Of a DNA stretch of 64,000 nucleotides, positions 48,900-59,555 are shown piece after piece. A model generated the notes under the pieces. It was not told the origin of the DNA. It ran no database searches and saw only the letters and a program-made list of their open reading frames with translations. The stretch comes from Rugamonas sp. A1-17 (lineage in GTDB: Bacteria > Pseudomonadota > Gammaproteobacteria > Burkholderiales > Burkholderiaceae_D): positions 620,001-684,000 of the forward strand of contig JAJLPB010000001.1 of NCBI GenBank assembly GCA_025548565.1. The letters are read 5' to 3'. Each line of letters begins with the position of its first letter. Position 1 is the stretch's first letter. Both the position numbers and the translations under genes were made by a program.

Positions 48900-49010
48900 T
48901 TTATTGATGAAGCAACGCTAACAGCCGCTTACAACCGATACATGGCAGTCGTTTGGGGAGCAACAATATTGCGTTATAAAGTAAATATATTTTTCGACAG
49001 GAGCACCGCC

Positions 49011-50477
49011 ATGAACTTCTCCCGCTGGATCGCCGTGGCCGCCATGGCCGTTTCCGCGACCGCCGCTACCGCAGCCACCCCTGCGGCCGAGCCGCTGACG
49101 CCCGAGCAGGCGGCGGCCCATGTGCTCAACCGCATCGCCTACGGTCCCAAGCCGGGCGACATCGAACGGGTGACGCAGATGGGCGTGCAGCGCTACATCG
49201 ACGCGCAGCTCAACGCCGGCATGCCGCTGCCGCCGGCATTGAGCGCGCGCCTGGCCGGCCTGGATGCGGCGCAGGAGCCGGCCGGCGTGGTGATGAAGCG
49301 CTTCCTGGAAGTGCGCGCCATGGCCAAGGACGAATCGGACGGCGACAAGGCCAAGCGCCGCGAGGTGGTCACGGCCATCGCGCAGCAGACGGCGGAGGCG
49401 CGCATCGCCCGCGCCGTCGACAGCCCGAACCAGCTGGAAGAGGTGATGGTCGATTTCTGGTTCAACCATTTCAATGTCTTCTCCGGCAAGGGCGTGGACC
49501 GCGCGCTGATCGCCAGCTACGAGCGCGACGCGATCCGCCCCTACGCGCTGGGGAATTTCCGCGACCTGCTGGGCGCCACCGCGCACCATCCGGCCATGCT
49601 GTACTACCTGGATAACTGGGTCTCCACCGCCAACGGCTACGTCCCGCGCGGCAGGAAGCAGGGCGGCCAGAAAGGCAAGAGCAGCGGCCTGAATGAAAAC
49701 TATGCACGCGAGCTGATGGAGCTGCACACCATGGGCGTCGACAGCGGCTACACGCAGAAGGACGTGACCGAACTGGCGCGCATGCTGACCGGCTGGACCT
49801 ACGACAACCGCGAGCTGGTGAAACGCAACCGCACCTTCGCCTTCGACCCCGCGCGCCATGACCGCGACGACAAGGTCTGGCTGGGCCGCCGCATCAAGGC
49901 TGGCGGGCAGGAAGAGGGCGAGTACGCGCTGGACGTGCTGGCGATGCTGCCGGCCACCGCGCACCACCTGAGCTTCCAGCTGGCGCAGTACTTCGTGCAG
50001 GACCAGCCGCCGCCGGCGCTGGTGGACCGCATGGCGAAGACCTACATCGACAGCAAGGGCGACATCCGCAGCGTGCTGCGCACCCTGTTCACCAGCGCCG
50101 AGTTCATGGCGCCGGAAGCGGTGGGCGCGAAGTTCAAGACGCCGTATCAATATGTGATCTCGGCCGCGCGCGCCAGCGACACGGCGCCGTCGGACATCAA
50201 GCAGACATTGGGCGTGTTGAACCGCCTCGGCATGCCGCTATACGGCTGCCAGACGCCGGACGGCTACAAGAACACGCAGGACGCGTGGCTCAATCCCGAT
50301 GCGCTGAGCCGCCGCATCGCCTTCGCAACGCAGCTGTCGCCGGCGCTGGACGCGCAAGCCTTGCAGGCCACGCTGGCCGGTTCGATCTCGCCGAAGACGC
50401 AGAGCGCCATCGCCGGCAGCCCGCCGCCACTGCGCGCGGCCATGCTGCTTGGCAGTCCCGATTTCATGCAGCGCTAA
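49011..50477 (+). CDS. Secreted DUF1800 protein
   Basis: A 488-residue exported protein (signal peptide MNFSRWIAVAAMAVSATAAT, about 1-23) of the DUF1800 family. Typical sections are AAHVLNRIAYGPKPGDIERV, VMVDFWFNHFNVFSGKGVDR, NENYARELMELHTMGVDSGY and ARMLTGWTYDN. The family's activity is unknown; it is nearly always paired with a DUF1501 gene as here (20 bases downstream). Start at 49011 has AGGAG; a longer frame from 48942 lacks it. Confidence 0.92.
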   Translation: MNFSRWIAVAAMAVSATAATAATPAAEPLTPEQAAAHVLNRIAYGPKPGDIERVTQMGVQRYIDAQLNAGMPLPPALSARLAGLDAAQEPAGVVMKRFLEVRAMAKDESDGDKAKRREVVTAIAQQTAEARIARAVDSPNQLEEVMVDFWFNHFNVFSGKGVDRALIASYERDAIRPYALGNFRDLLGATAHHPAMLYYLDNWVSTANGYVPRGRKQGGQKGKSSGLNENYARELMELHTMGVDSGYTQKDVTELARMLTGWTYDNRELVKRNRTFAFDPARHDRDDKVWLGRRIKAGGQEEGEYALDVLAMLPATAHHLSFQLAQYFVQDQPPPALVDRMAKTYIDSKGDIRSVLRTLFTSAEFMAPEAVGAKFKTPYQYVISAARASDTAPSDIKQTLGVLNRLGMPLYGCQTPDGYKNTQDAWLNPDALSRRIAFATQLSPALDAQALQATLAGSISPKTQSAIAGSPPPLRAAMLLGSPDFMQR

Positions 50478-50496
50478 TCACCAGACGGAGAACACC

Positions 50497-51780
50497 ATGC
50501 AACGCAGAGACTTCCTGAACGCGCTGGCCGCCGGCGCCGGCCTGATGATACCGCTGGGCCGCCACGCCTGGGCCGCGACCGCCGCATCGCCAAACACCGC
50601 GCCAACCACCGACGCCACCAGCCGCAAGCTGATCGTGATCATGCTGCGCGGCGCGGTGGACGGCTTGAACGTGGTGGCGCCGGTGGCCGACGCCAACTAC
50701 GCGCGCCTGCGTCCAACCATCGCGCTGGGCCGGCCGGGCGAGGACAACGGCGCCTTGAACCTGGATGGCTACTTCGGCCTGCATCCGGCGCTGGCGCCGC
50801 TGCTGCCCTTGTGGGAGCAGAAGAAGCTGGCCTTCATCCATGCCAGCGGCTCGCCCGACGCCACGCGCTCGCACTTCGATGCGCAGGACTACATGGAATC
50901 GGCCACGCCCGGCATCAAGAGCACGGCGGACGGCTGGATGAACCGGCTCGTGGCGACGCTGCCCGGCACCACCACGCCGACGCGCGCGCTGAGCATCGGC
51001 CCGACCATGCCGCGCATCCTGTCGGGCCATGCGGCGGCGGTCAACCTGGCCAACGGCGCGGCCGGCATCAAGGCCAATGTGCTGGACCGGCCGGCGGTGG
51101 GCAAGGCCTTCGACCAGTTGTACGCGGACAACGCGCGCTTCGGCGCCGCCTACCAGCAGGGCCAGGACGCGCACCGGGAAGTGATGGACGCGGCGGCCGG
51201 CAAGATGACCGGCGGCGGCATGGGGGGCGGGATGTCGGCGGAGATGCAGGCCGCGAACGGCGGCGCGCCTTTGCCGAACGGCTTCCCCGACGATGCGGCG
51301 CGGCTGGCGGCGCTGATGCGCAACGACCCCAATATCCAGTTGGCTTTCGTGGCCTTGGGCGGCTGGGACACCCACGCCAGCCAGGGTTCGGCGCGCGGCC
51401 AGCTGGCCAATCGCCTGCAGCCGTTGGGGCAGGGCCTGGCGGTGCTGGCGCAGCGGCTCGGACCACTGTTCGACCAGACCACCATCGTGGTGATGTCGGA
51501 GTTCGGCCGCACCGCGCGCGAGAACGGCAACGGCGGCACGGATCACGGCCATGGCAATGCGATGTGGGTGTTGGGCGGCGGCGTCAAAGGCGGCAAGGTG
51601 CTGGGCGACTGGCGCGGCGTCGGCGACGCCGAATTGAACGAAGGCCGCGACCTGCCGGTGACGACCGACTTCCGCACCGTGCTGGCCACCATCGCCGAGC
51701 GCCACCTGCGCCTGGGCGACAAGCAGCTGGTGCAGGTGTTCCCGTCGATGCCGCGCGCCGGGCGGCTCGACTTTGTATGA
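50497..51780 (+). CDS. Tat-exported DUF1501 protein
   Basis: A 427-residue protein with a twin-arginine signal (MQRRDFLNALAAGAGLMIPL), matching the RRDFL core, and a DUF1501 domain of the alkaline-phosphatase/sulfatase-like fold: KLIVIMLRGAVDGLNVVAPV, FVALGGWDTHASQGSARGQL, VVMSEFGRTARENGNGGTDH and HGHGNAMWVLGGGVKGG. Conserved Asp and His residues suggest metal binding. Paired with DUF1800, it may process an exported polymer or protein. The role is unproven. Confidence 0.92.
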   Translation: MQRRDFLNALAAGAGLMIPLGRHAWAATAASPNTAPTTDATSRKLIVIMLRGAVDGLNVVAPVADANYARLRPTIALGRPGEDNGALNLDGYFGLHPALAPLLPLWEQKKLAFIHASGSPDATRSHFDAQDYMESATPGIKSTADGWMNRLVATLPGTTTPTRALSIGPTMPRILSGHAAAVNLANGAAGIKANVLDRPAVGKAFDQLYADNARFGAAYQQGQDAHREVMDAAAGKMTGGGMGGGMSAEMQAANGGAPLPNGFPDDAARLAALMRNDPNIQLAFVALGGWDTHASQGSARGQLANRLQPLGQGLAVLAQRLGPLFDQTTIVVMSEFGRTARENGNGGTDHGHGNAMWVLGGGVKGGKVLGDWRGVGDAELNEGRDLPVTTDFRTVLATIAERHLRLGDKQLVQVFPSMPRAGRLDFV

Positions 51781-51802
51781 CAAACTTCGTGCGACAAAAA
51801 AA

Positions 51803-51830
51803 ATGCCCGCTACCTTGACGGGGCGGGCTT
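51803..51830 (-). terminator. Rho-independent terminator for the REC-kinase gene
   Basis: On the minus strand AAGCCCGC pairs with GCGGGCAT across a 12-base loop and is followed by eight or more T. It lies about 125 bases beyond the stop of the minus-strand kinase gene. The plus strand carries only a short TT, so it mainly serves the kinase. Confidence 0.7.
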
Positions 51831-51952
51831 AATTCCAATGTTCAGCGAACGGTTGGAGGAGACAGTTCCAACTATATGCCGATTTATGTTGCGGTGCAAT
51901 ACCGTAGAACTACGGTGTCCAAGTTTCTACAGTATAAAAAAGCCAAGCTTGC

Positions 51953-53308
<1,356 letters not shown>

Positions 53309-53363
53309 GGACGACCCTCCTGATTGCGTATTTGGCTGGTGTGACTATATCGGATTTAGCCCG

Positions 53364-54110
53364 TCAGGGGGCGTTTTCCTGGCCCTGGAAACCGTCCGCG
53401 CGCCACGTCAGCACCAGCGTGTCGCGATGGCCGTGTTCCGCCAGCGGCTGGATCGGCGTCGACTCATGGATCACCGCGGCGTCGTCCAGCAGCAGCATGG
53501 TCCACGGCTCGGTCATCGTGAAGCGTTTGCCGTTCGGGCCATCGGCTTCAAAGATGCGAGTCTCCCCGCCCTTGATCTGCTCGCGGCCCACCAGCAGCAC
53601 CGCGACGAAATCGACGCCATCGCGGTGCGCGCCTTCCGGCGTCGGCCGGCCGATGCCGTCGGTGGTGTCGATGCGGAACTGGTGCGCCTCAACATACCAC
53701 GGCGCGCTGCTGCGGCGCGCCGCGCTGCACAACCGGCCGATGCCGCGCACCAGCGCCTGCCACGCCGGCTGCGCCACGGTGGCAGGCAGGATCGGCTCGA
53801 ACAGGCGGTTCATGCCGCCGTGCAGGGCGTTGTATTCGAGCGGCTGCCAGTGCGCGCGGTGCGGCGACTGCGTCAGCTCGGCGCCGTCCTGCACGAAGCA
53901 TGAGTGGCGCCGGCGCCGGTAGCGGCCACCGTCCTTGAGGTAGTTGTCCAGCTCCAGCGCGTCCCAGCTGGGCGCCAGCGCGTTCAGCTCGGCCAGCGTC
54001 ACGCCGGCCAGCGCCGCCACGTCCTGCGGCGGCATGACCGCGTAGCCGTCCTTGCGCAGCGCCTCGGCCACATGGAGGGGATGGGTGTAGATCGGGTTCG
54101 AGGTCGTCAT
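53364..54110 (-). CDS. 2OG-Fe(II) dioxygenase (BsmA-like)
   Basis: A 248-residue protein of the 2OG-Fe dioxygenase family related to biofilm stress protein BsmA and amino-acid hydroxylases. The iron site is visible as HRDG in [18 protein letters not shown] (about residue 178) and the distal histidine in [15 protein letters not shown], with the 2-oxoglutarate-binding arginine likely in [11 protein letters not shown]. Start 54110 overlaps no gene and lies eight bases after the MarR stop, so it is co-transcribed with it. Substrate unknown, perhaps a free amino acid. Confidence 0.85.
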   Translation of the reverse strand: MTTSNPIYTHPLHVAEALRKDGYAVMPPQDVAALAGVTLAELNALAPSWDALELDNYLKDGGRYRRRRHSCFVQDGAELTQSPHRAHWQPLEYNALHGGMNRLFEPILPATVAQPAWQALVRGIGRLCSAARRSSAPWYVEAHQFRIDTTDGIGRPTPEGAHRDGVDFVAVLLVGREQIKGGETRIFEADGPNGKRFTMTEPWTMLLLDDAAVIHESTPIQPLAEHGHRDTLVLTWRADGFQGQENAP

Positions 54111-54118
54111 CGGCGCGC

Positions 54119-54589
<471 letters not shown>

Positions 54590-54602
54590 GACCATAGTAT
54601 AG

Positions 54603-54614
54603 ATAGTGCACTAT
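54603..54614. promoter_or_regulatory. 12-bp palindrome ATAGTGCACTAT, candidate MarR operator
   Basis: A perfect palindrome 14 bases upstream of the MarR start, followed directly by TACAATT, which resembles a half site of the OhrR box (TACAATT). Its position over the promoter fits autorepression. The opposite gene (HD-GYP) starts about 90 bases away and may be influenced too. Confidence 0.55.
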
Positions 54615-54705
54615 ACAATTGCAAGCTAACCGAGAAAAATGTTTTGCAGGCAAAACGCCTCGGTTATGATGATATCGACAAAGACCCATACAGGAGTAGT
54701 GGCAC

Positions 54706-55821
54706 ATGAATATCAAAAAGGCCATCGTGCTCGTCGCCGACGAGGCGGCGGACAACCTGATCCTGATGCATGGCCTGCTGCAGGACCAGTACGAGGTCAA
54801 GCTGGCCAACAGCGGCCGCGCCGCGCTGGACATCATGCAGCAGGTGCCGCGCCCGCACCTGGCGGTGCTGGACGCCGCGCTGCCCGAGGTGGACGGCTAC
54901 AGCGTGTGCCAGCAGCTCAAGTCCAGCCCCGATACAGCCGACATCCCTGTCATTTTTCTGCAACGTCACGCGGACGAGGCGCGCGCCTTCCGCGCCGGCG
55001 GCGCCGACGTGGTGCACAAGCCGGTCGCCGCCGACGTGCTGCGCGCGCGGGTCGACACCCATCTGCAGCTGCGCCACTCGCGCGAGCTGCTCAAGCAGCA
55101 GCGCAACCTGCTGGAGCACGTGGTCGAGGAAGTCACGGCGGAGCTGAGCCAGATGCTCGACGCGATGATCTGGGCATTGGCCTCGCTGGCCGAGACGCGC
55201 GAATACGAAACCGCCAACCACCTGCGCCGCGTGCAGCACTACGTGGCCGCGCTGGGCCGCCAGCTGCAGCCGCACAAGCGCTTCAGGGAGGAGCTGAGCG
55301 AGGCCAATATCAAGTCGCTGTTCAAGGCCGCGCCGCTGCATGACATCGGCAAGGTGTCGATCCCGGACGCCATCCTGCTCAAGCCGGACCGCCTGACGGA
55401 CGAGGAGTTCGCCGTGATGAAGATGCACACCGTGTACGGGCGCGACGCCATCGCCAACGTCGAGCAGCACCTGGGCTACACCAACACCTTCCTGCGCTAC
55501 GCGCGCGAGATCGCCTACTCGCACCAGGAAAAGTACGACGGCTCCGGCTATCCGCAAGGCCTGGCGGGGGACGCCATCCCGATGTCGGCGCGGCTGATGG
55601 CGGTGGCCGACGTCTACGACGCGTTGATCTCCAAGCGCGTCTACAAGCCGGCCTTCACGCACGAGACGGCGATGGAGATGATAAGGCAGGGCAGCGGCGA
55701 GCATTTCGATCCCGACGTGGTCGACGCCATGCTGACCATCGAAGAAGAATTCATGGCCATCGCCGAGCGTTACAGCGACCATCCGGCCAGCGGCGCGGCG
55801 ACGCCGCACATCGCGGCATAG
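54706..55821 (+). CDS. Response regulator with HD-GYP c-di-GMP phosphodiesterase domain
   Basis: A 371-residue RpfG-like protein. The receiver (about 5-120) has the phospho-acceptor Asp in LAVLDAALPEVDGYSVCQ, though its acidic cluster reads VLVADEAADN. The HD-GYP output (about 150-355) is well preserved: ANHLRRVQHYVAALG, LHDIGKVSIPDAILLKP and DGSGYPQGLAGDAIPMSARL, with GYP intact. It should hydrolyse c-di-GMP when phosphorylated. It is 16 bases upstream of a CHASE kinase on the same strand, its likely partner. Confidence 0.95.
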   Translation: MNIKKAIVLVADEAADNLILMHGLLQDQYEVKLANSGRAALDIMQQVPRPHLAVLDAALPEVDGYSVCQQLKSSPDTADIPVIFLQRHADEARAFRAGGADVVHKPVAADVLRARVDTHLQLRHSRELLKQQRNLLEHVVEEVTAELSQMLDAMIWALASLAETREYETANHLRRVQHYVAALGRQLQPHKRFREELSEANIKSLFKAAPLHDIGKVSIPDAILLKPDRLTDEEFAVMKMHTVYGRDAIANVEQHLGYTNTFLRYAREIAYSHQEKYDGSGYPQGLAGDAIPMSARLMAVADVYDALISKRVYKPAFTHETAMEMIRQGSGEHFDPDVVDAMLTIEEEFMAIAERYSDHPASGAATPHIAA

Positions 55822-55837
55822 ACGCCGCCCGGATGCC

Positions 55838-57760
55838 ATGCGATCGCGCGGCTACCTTGCGTTCGTCGTAGGTATCTGCGTCACCGCCGCCACCTGCGGC
55901 TTCGTGGTCATGACGCAGCGCCAGCAGGTGCAGGCGAACTTCCAGCGCGACGCCGACAAGGTGGCGCACGACACCGAGGTGCGTTTGCAAACCTACTTCG
56001 ACGTGCTGCTCGCGATTAAGGGCATGTACGCGCTGAACCAGGACATCGACCGCCTGCGCTTCCACCGTTTCGTGGCGGAGCTCCGGCTCGATCGCCGCTA
56101 TCCCGGCTTCCAGGCGATCCAGTTCGTGCGCGCCGTGCCGCAGGCGCGCCTGGCGCCGTTCGTCGCCGCCGTCAAGGGCGACACCTCGATCGAGGCGGGC
56201 GGCTATCCCGATTTCCGGGTGCACCCGGCCAACCTGCGCGACCCGCATTTCATCATCGAATACACCGAGCCGCTGAAGGGTAACGAGAACGCCTTCGGCC
56301 TGGACCTGTCGGCGCTGCCGCCGCATCTGAAGGCGCTGGAGCTGGGGCGCGACACCGGCGAAATCGTCGCCACCGAGCGCATCACGCTGGTGCAGGACGC
56401 CACCGGCGAACCGGGTTTCGTGGCGCGCGCGCCGGTCTACCGCGGCGGTGTGCCCTTGCAGACGGTCGAACAGCGGCGGGACGCGCTGGTGGGCTTTGTC
56501 GCCATCGTGTTCCGCGTCAGCACCCTGATGCGCGAGGTGATCGACGCGCCGCTGCTGGAGCACCTGCAGGTGCGCATCGACGACGACGGCTATTTCGACG
56601 CGAAGGCGGTGCGGGCATCCGGCGCCGACACGCTGCTCTACAACAGCGCCGGCGTGGCGGGAGTGCGCGCGCCGCTGGACGGGCTGGTGTCGCAGAAGGC
56701 GCTGATGGTCGGCCAGCGCCGCTGGCTGATGCGTTTCGAGGGCTACGGCGGCGGGCGATACGGCCGCTCGCCGCTGCCGGTGCTGCTGATCGGCGTGGCC
56801 GGCTTCATCATCAGCGCGCTGTTCGGCGCGCTGCTGGTGTCCACCCGGCGCATGGTCGACGCCAAGCATGGACTGGAATACAGCCTGGCCGAACTGGAAC
56901 GGCAGAAGGCCAACGTGGAACAGGCGCGCAGCGACCTGGCGGTGGTGGTGGAAACGCTGAAGCAGGCGCAGACCAACCTGCTGACGTCGGAGAAGATGGC
57001 GTCGCTGGGCGCGCTGGTGGCCGGCGTGGCGCACGAACTCAATACGCCGATCGGCAACAGCCTGCTGACCGCCAGCGCGCTGAGCGACATGGTGCGCGAT
57101 TTCGAACGGCGCCTGGCGGAGGACGGCGGCTTGAAGCGCTCGGTGCTGGAAGCGCACCTGCACGATGCCCGCAAGGCCTGCGACATCATGAACAGCTCGT
57201 TGACGCGGGCGGCCGACCTGATCACGTCCTTCAAGCAGGTGGCGGTGGACCAGGCCAGCGGCCAGCGGCGCCGCTTCAAGCTTGACGAGGTGGTGCACGA
57301 CACGCTGGCCACCTACGCGGCGCAGTTGCGGCGCAGCGGCTGCGAGGTGCGCGTGGACGTGCCGGAGGGACTGGAGTTCGATTCCTATCCGGGCAGTTTG
57401 AGTCAGGTGCTGAGCAATTTGATCGGCAACGCGCTGCTGCACGGCTTCGAGGGCCGCGGGCACGGCGCCATCGCGGTCGAGGCCTTGCGCGAAAATGCGG
57501 ACACGGTGAAGCTGACCTTCTCCGACAACGGCGCCGGCATGACGGCCAACACCCTGCACAAGGTCTTCGATCCCTTCTTCACCACCAAGCTGGGACAGGG
57601 CGGCTCGGGGCTGGGGATGAATATCGTTTATAACATTGTCACCGGCGTGCTGCGCGGGACGATACGGGTCGATTCTTCGCCCGGCGCCGGCACCACCGTC
57701 ACGCTGATGCTGCCGATGCGGGCGCCGCAGGAAGCCCCGCCTGAGCCTCAGGAAGCGTAG
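55838..57760 (+). CDS. CHASE-domain sensor histidine kinase
   Basis: A 640-residue membrane kinase. It has a transmembrane helix (about 5-25), a periplasmic CHASE domain (about 60-270, RYPGFQAIQFVRAVPQARLA), a second helix (about 305-330), a coiled coil, an H-box VAGVAHELNTPIGNSLLTAS whose histidine is near residue 403, and an HATPase with LSNLIGNALLHGFEGRGHGA and GGSGLGMNIVYNIVTGVLRG. It has no receiver. Immediate proximity to the HD-GYP regulator suggests they form a cognate pair. Confidence 0.93.
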   Translation: MRSRGYLAFVVGICVTAATCGFVVMTQRQQVQANFQRDADKVAHDTEVRLQTYFDVLLAIKGMYALNQDIDRLRFHRFVAELRLDRRYPGFQAIQFVRAVPQARLAPFVAAVKGDTSIEAGGYPDFRVHPANLRDPHFIIEYTEPLKGNENAFGLDLSALPPHLKALELGRDTGEIVATERITLVQDATGEPGFVARAPVYRGGVPLQTVEQRRDALVGFVAIVFRVSTLMREVIDAPLLEHLQVRIDDDGYFDAKAVRASGADTLLYNSAGVAGVRAPLDGLVSQKALMVGQRRWLMRFEGYGGGRYGRSPLPVLLIGVAGFIISALFGALLVSTRRMVDAKHGLEYSLAELERQKANVEQARSDLAVVVETLKQAQTNLLTSEKMASLGALVAGVAHELNTPIGNSLLTASALSDMVRDFERRLAEDGGLKRSVLEAHLHDARKACDIMNSSLTRAADLITSFKQVAVDQASGQRRRFKLDEVVHDTLATYAAQLRRSGCEVRVDVPEGLEFDSYPGSLSQVLSNLIGNALLHGFEGRGHGAIAVEALRENADTVKLTFSDNGAGMTANTLHKVFDPFFTTKLGQGGSGLGMNIVYNIVTGVLRGTIRVDSSPGAGTTVTLMLPMRAPQEAPPEPQEA

Positions 57761-58566
57761 CGGGCCCGCAGCAGCGCCAGCATCGCCACGTTCAGCTCCC
57801 ACGCGTTCGACACTTCCTTCTGCGTGTAGGGCAGCGTTTGCGTGTATGGCACCGGGCCGAATTCCGGCGTCAGCGTCATGCGCGATGCACCGGCGGCGCG
57901 GCGCAGCCGTATCACCTCGTCCCACCACGCCAGGTGCGCCCGCAGCGCGGCCTGCGCCTCCGGCGCGCGGAAGTCGGCCACTTGCGGCCCTTGCGGATGG
58001 CCGACGCGCGCGTGGATGTGGCGCACGTGCGGCAGCGTCGCCGCCAGCGTGTGCGGCTGGTCCTCCAGCAGCGATTCGCAGGCGCAGCACCAGTGCGACA
58101 GGTCGGCCGTCAGCTGCAGCTCCGGCATCTGTTCCAGGTAGGGCAGCAGCAGCATCGGATGGCCGCTGAAACGGCTGCGGTGGATCTCGTGCACAATCGG
58201 CACGCCGTGCTGGCGCGAGATGGCGGCGGCCAGTTCCAGCAGCTCGCGGTTCTGGGCCGGCGTGAAGTAGTCCTTGCCGGTGTGCGAGTTCACATGCAGC
58301 GGTTTGGCGGCGCAGGCGTTGTGCAGCAGTTCGGCCAGCGCGGCGCGGTGCGGCTCGAAGGTCGGATGGAACACCGTCTCCCATTGGGCGGCGATCAGTC
58401 CCAGGCCGGCTGCGGCGATGCGGCCGGTCCAGTCCTCGCGGGCGGCGGCGTCCAGCGGCAGCGACATCTCGATGCCGTCGAAGCCGGCCTGCTTGACGCG
58501 GTCGATGAAGACCTGCGGCGCCAGTTCGTTGTTGCCCCAGTGGGCGGCGAAAATTTGAATTTGCAT
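57748..58566 (-). CDS. Sugar phosphate isomerase/epimerase (xylose-isomerase-like TIM barrel)
   Basis: A 272-residue AP-endonuclease-2/xylose-isomerase-like barrel: QAGFDGIEMSLPLDAAARED near the start, metal-site residues visible in GVPIVHEIHRSRFSG, LQLTADLSHWCCACE and HIHARVGHPQGPQ. It probably acts on a small sugar or sugar-derived substrate. It follows the PhyH-like gene (43-base gap that carries a REP element) and is likely co-transcribed. The end overlaps the convergent kinase gene. Confidence 0.88.
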   Translation of the reverse strand: MQIQIFAAHWGNNELAPQVFIDRVKQAGFDGIEMSLPLDAAAREDWTGRIAAAGLGLIAAQWETVFHPTFEPHRAALAELLHNACAAKPLHVNSHTGKDYFTPAQNRELLELAAAISRQHGVPIVHEIHRSRFSGHPMLLLPYLEQMPELQLTADLSHWCCACESLLEDQPHTLAATLPHVRHIHARVGHPQGPQVADFRAPEAQAALRAHLAWWDEVIRLRRAAGASRMTLTPEFGPVPYTQTLPYTQKEVSNAWELNVAMLALLRARYAS

Positions 58567-58580
58567 AAGTATGGTCGGCC

Positions 58581-58608
58581 CGTCGCTCCCGCGTGCGCGG
58601 GAATGACG
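58581..58608. repeat. REP-like palindromic element
   Basis: CGTC..TCCCGCG TG CGCGGGA..GACG forms an almost perfect hairpin in the 42-base gap between the isomerase and dioxygenase genes. It has the form of the common intergenic CCCGCG repeat of betaproteobacteria. It may attenuate the transcript. Confidence 0.7.
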
Positions 58609-59448
58609 TTAGAGGAAGCCCCGCACCGGGAAGGAGGCGTCGCGCTGGATCCAGTTCTGCGGCGAGTATTCGGTGGCGGCGTCGGTCACGTGCAGCGTGT
58701 AGGCGTGGCGCGAGACGGCCGAGCGGTTCGGCGCGCTGTAGTGCGGCAGCAGGCCGTGGAAGCATACCAGGCTGCCGGCCTTGCATTCGAGCGGCACGGC
58801 GGTGCTGTCGTCCGGCCATGGCATGTCGCTCAGTTTTTCCATACGCACCTCGTCGCCGTTGCGCAGGAAGCGCTCGCGCATCGGGCCGCGGTGGCCGCCC
58901 GGTTCGGCCCACATGCAGCCGTTCTGCAGGGTGGCGTCTTCCAGCGCGAACCAGAAGGTGGTGACGCTGACCGGGTTGGTGTCGAAGTAGGTGGCGTCCT
59001 GGTGCCAGCGCACCTCGCCGCCGATGCCGGGCTGCTTGAAGATGTACATCGACTGCCACACCTGCGCCTGCGCCAGACCCAGGTCGCGCGCGACGGCGGG
59101 CAGCCGCACGTCGGTGGAGAAGGCGCGGAACACCGGGTCCAGGTCGTGCATGGCGTGGCCGATCTTGTTGATCGACAGCGACTTGTCCTGTTTCAGCTGG
59201 CCGTCCGGGCCGAACGCCTCTTCCTCGAAGAAGCAGCGCACCGTGTTGTCGGAACCGAGGAAGTAATCGTCATTGGTCTTTTCCTGCTCGATGGTGCTGA
59301 AGATGCCGGACCTGGCGCTGGGATCGAAATCGTTGACAATCTGCGCGGCGCGGGCCCGCAGCGCGGCGATTTCCTGCGGCGTCTTGAAGTTGGGCAGGAC
59401 GATGTAGCCGTCGCGTTGGTATTGTTGTTTTTGTGCGTCTGTCAGCAT
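58609..59448 (-). CDS. Phytanoyl-CoA dioxygenase family protein
   Basis: A 279-residue Fe(II)/2-oxoglutarate hydroxylase of the PhyH family. It begins MLTDAQKQQYQRDGYIVLPN. The iron ligands appear in VRWHQDATYFDTNPV (HxD, near residue 153) and in LVCFHGLLPHYSAPNRS, with the arginine for 2-oxoglutarate in the latter. Start 59448 has CGGAG upstream. Divergent from a LysR gene across a perfect inverted repeat, it is the likely target of that regulator. Substrate unknown. Confidence 0.9.
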   Translation of the reverse strand: MLTDAQKQQYQRDGYIVLPNFKTPQEIAALRARAAQIVNDFDPSARSGIFSTIEQEKTNDDYFLGSDNTVRCFFEEEAFGPDGQLKQDKSLSINKIGHAMHDLDPVFRAFSTDVRLPAVARDLGLAQAQVWQSMYIFKQPGIGGEVRWHQDATYFDTNPVSVTTFWFALEDATLQNGCMWAEPGGHRGPMRERFLRNGDEVRMEKLSDMPWPDDSTAVPLECKAGSLVCFHGLLPHYSAPNRSAVSRHAYTLHVTDAATEYSPQNWIQRDASFPVRGFL

Positions 59449-59524
59449 GGCGGGCTCCGAGGTGCGGGAAGGGATAGCGCATTGTAGGGCGCGTGCCAGA
59501 GCGGGACAATCCGTAAAAGGTTGA

Positions 59525-59553
59525 CACATTGTCTCCATAATGAAGACAATGTG
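59525..59553. promoter_or_regulatory. Perfect 10-bp inverted repeat, candidate LysR operator
   Basis: CACATTGTCT and AGACAATGTG are separated by nine bases and end two bases before the LysR start codon. It lies in the divergent region between the LysR gene and the PhyH-isomerase pair, as expected for a shared regulatory site. Confidence 0.7.
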
Positions 59554-59555
59554 AT

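Noticed and set aside
55751..59059. 1102-codon minus-strand frame covering the CHASE kinase and beyond
   Set aside because: It reads through in the wrong frame for the isomerase and PhyH genes, and against the kinase; an artefact of GC-rich codon use.
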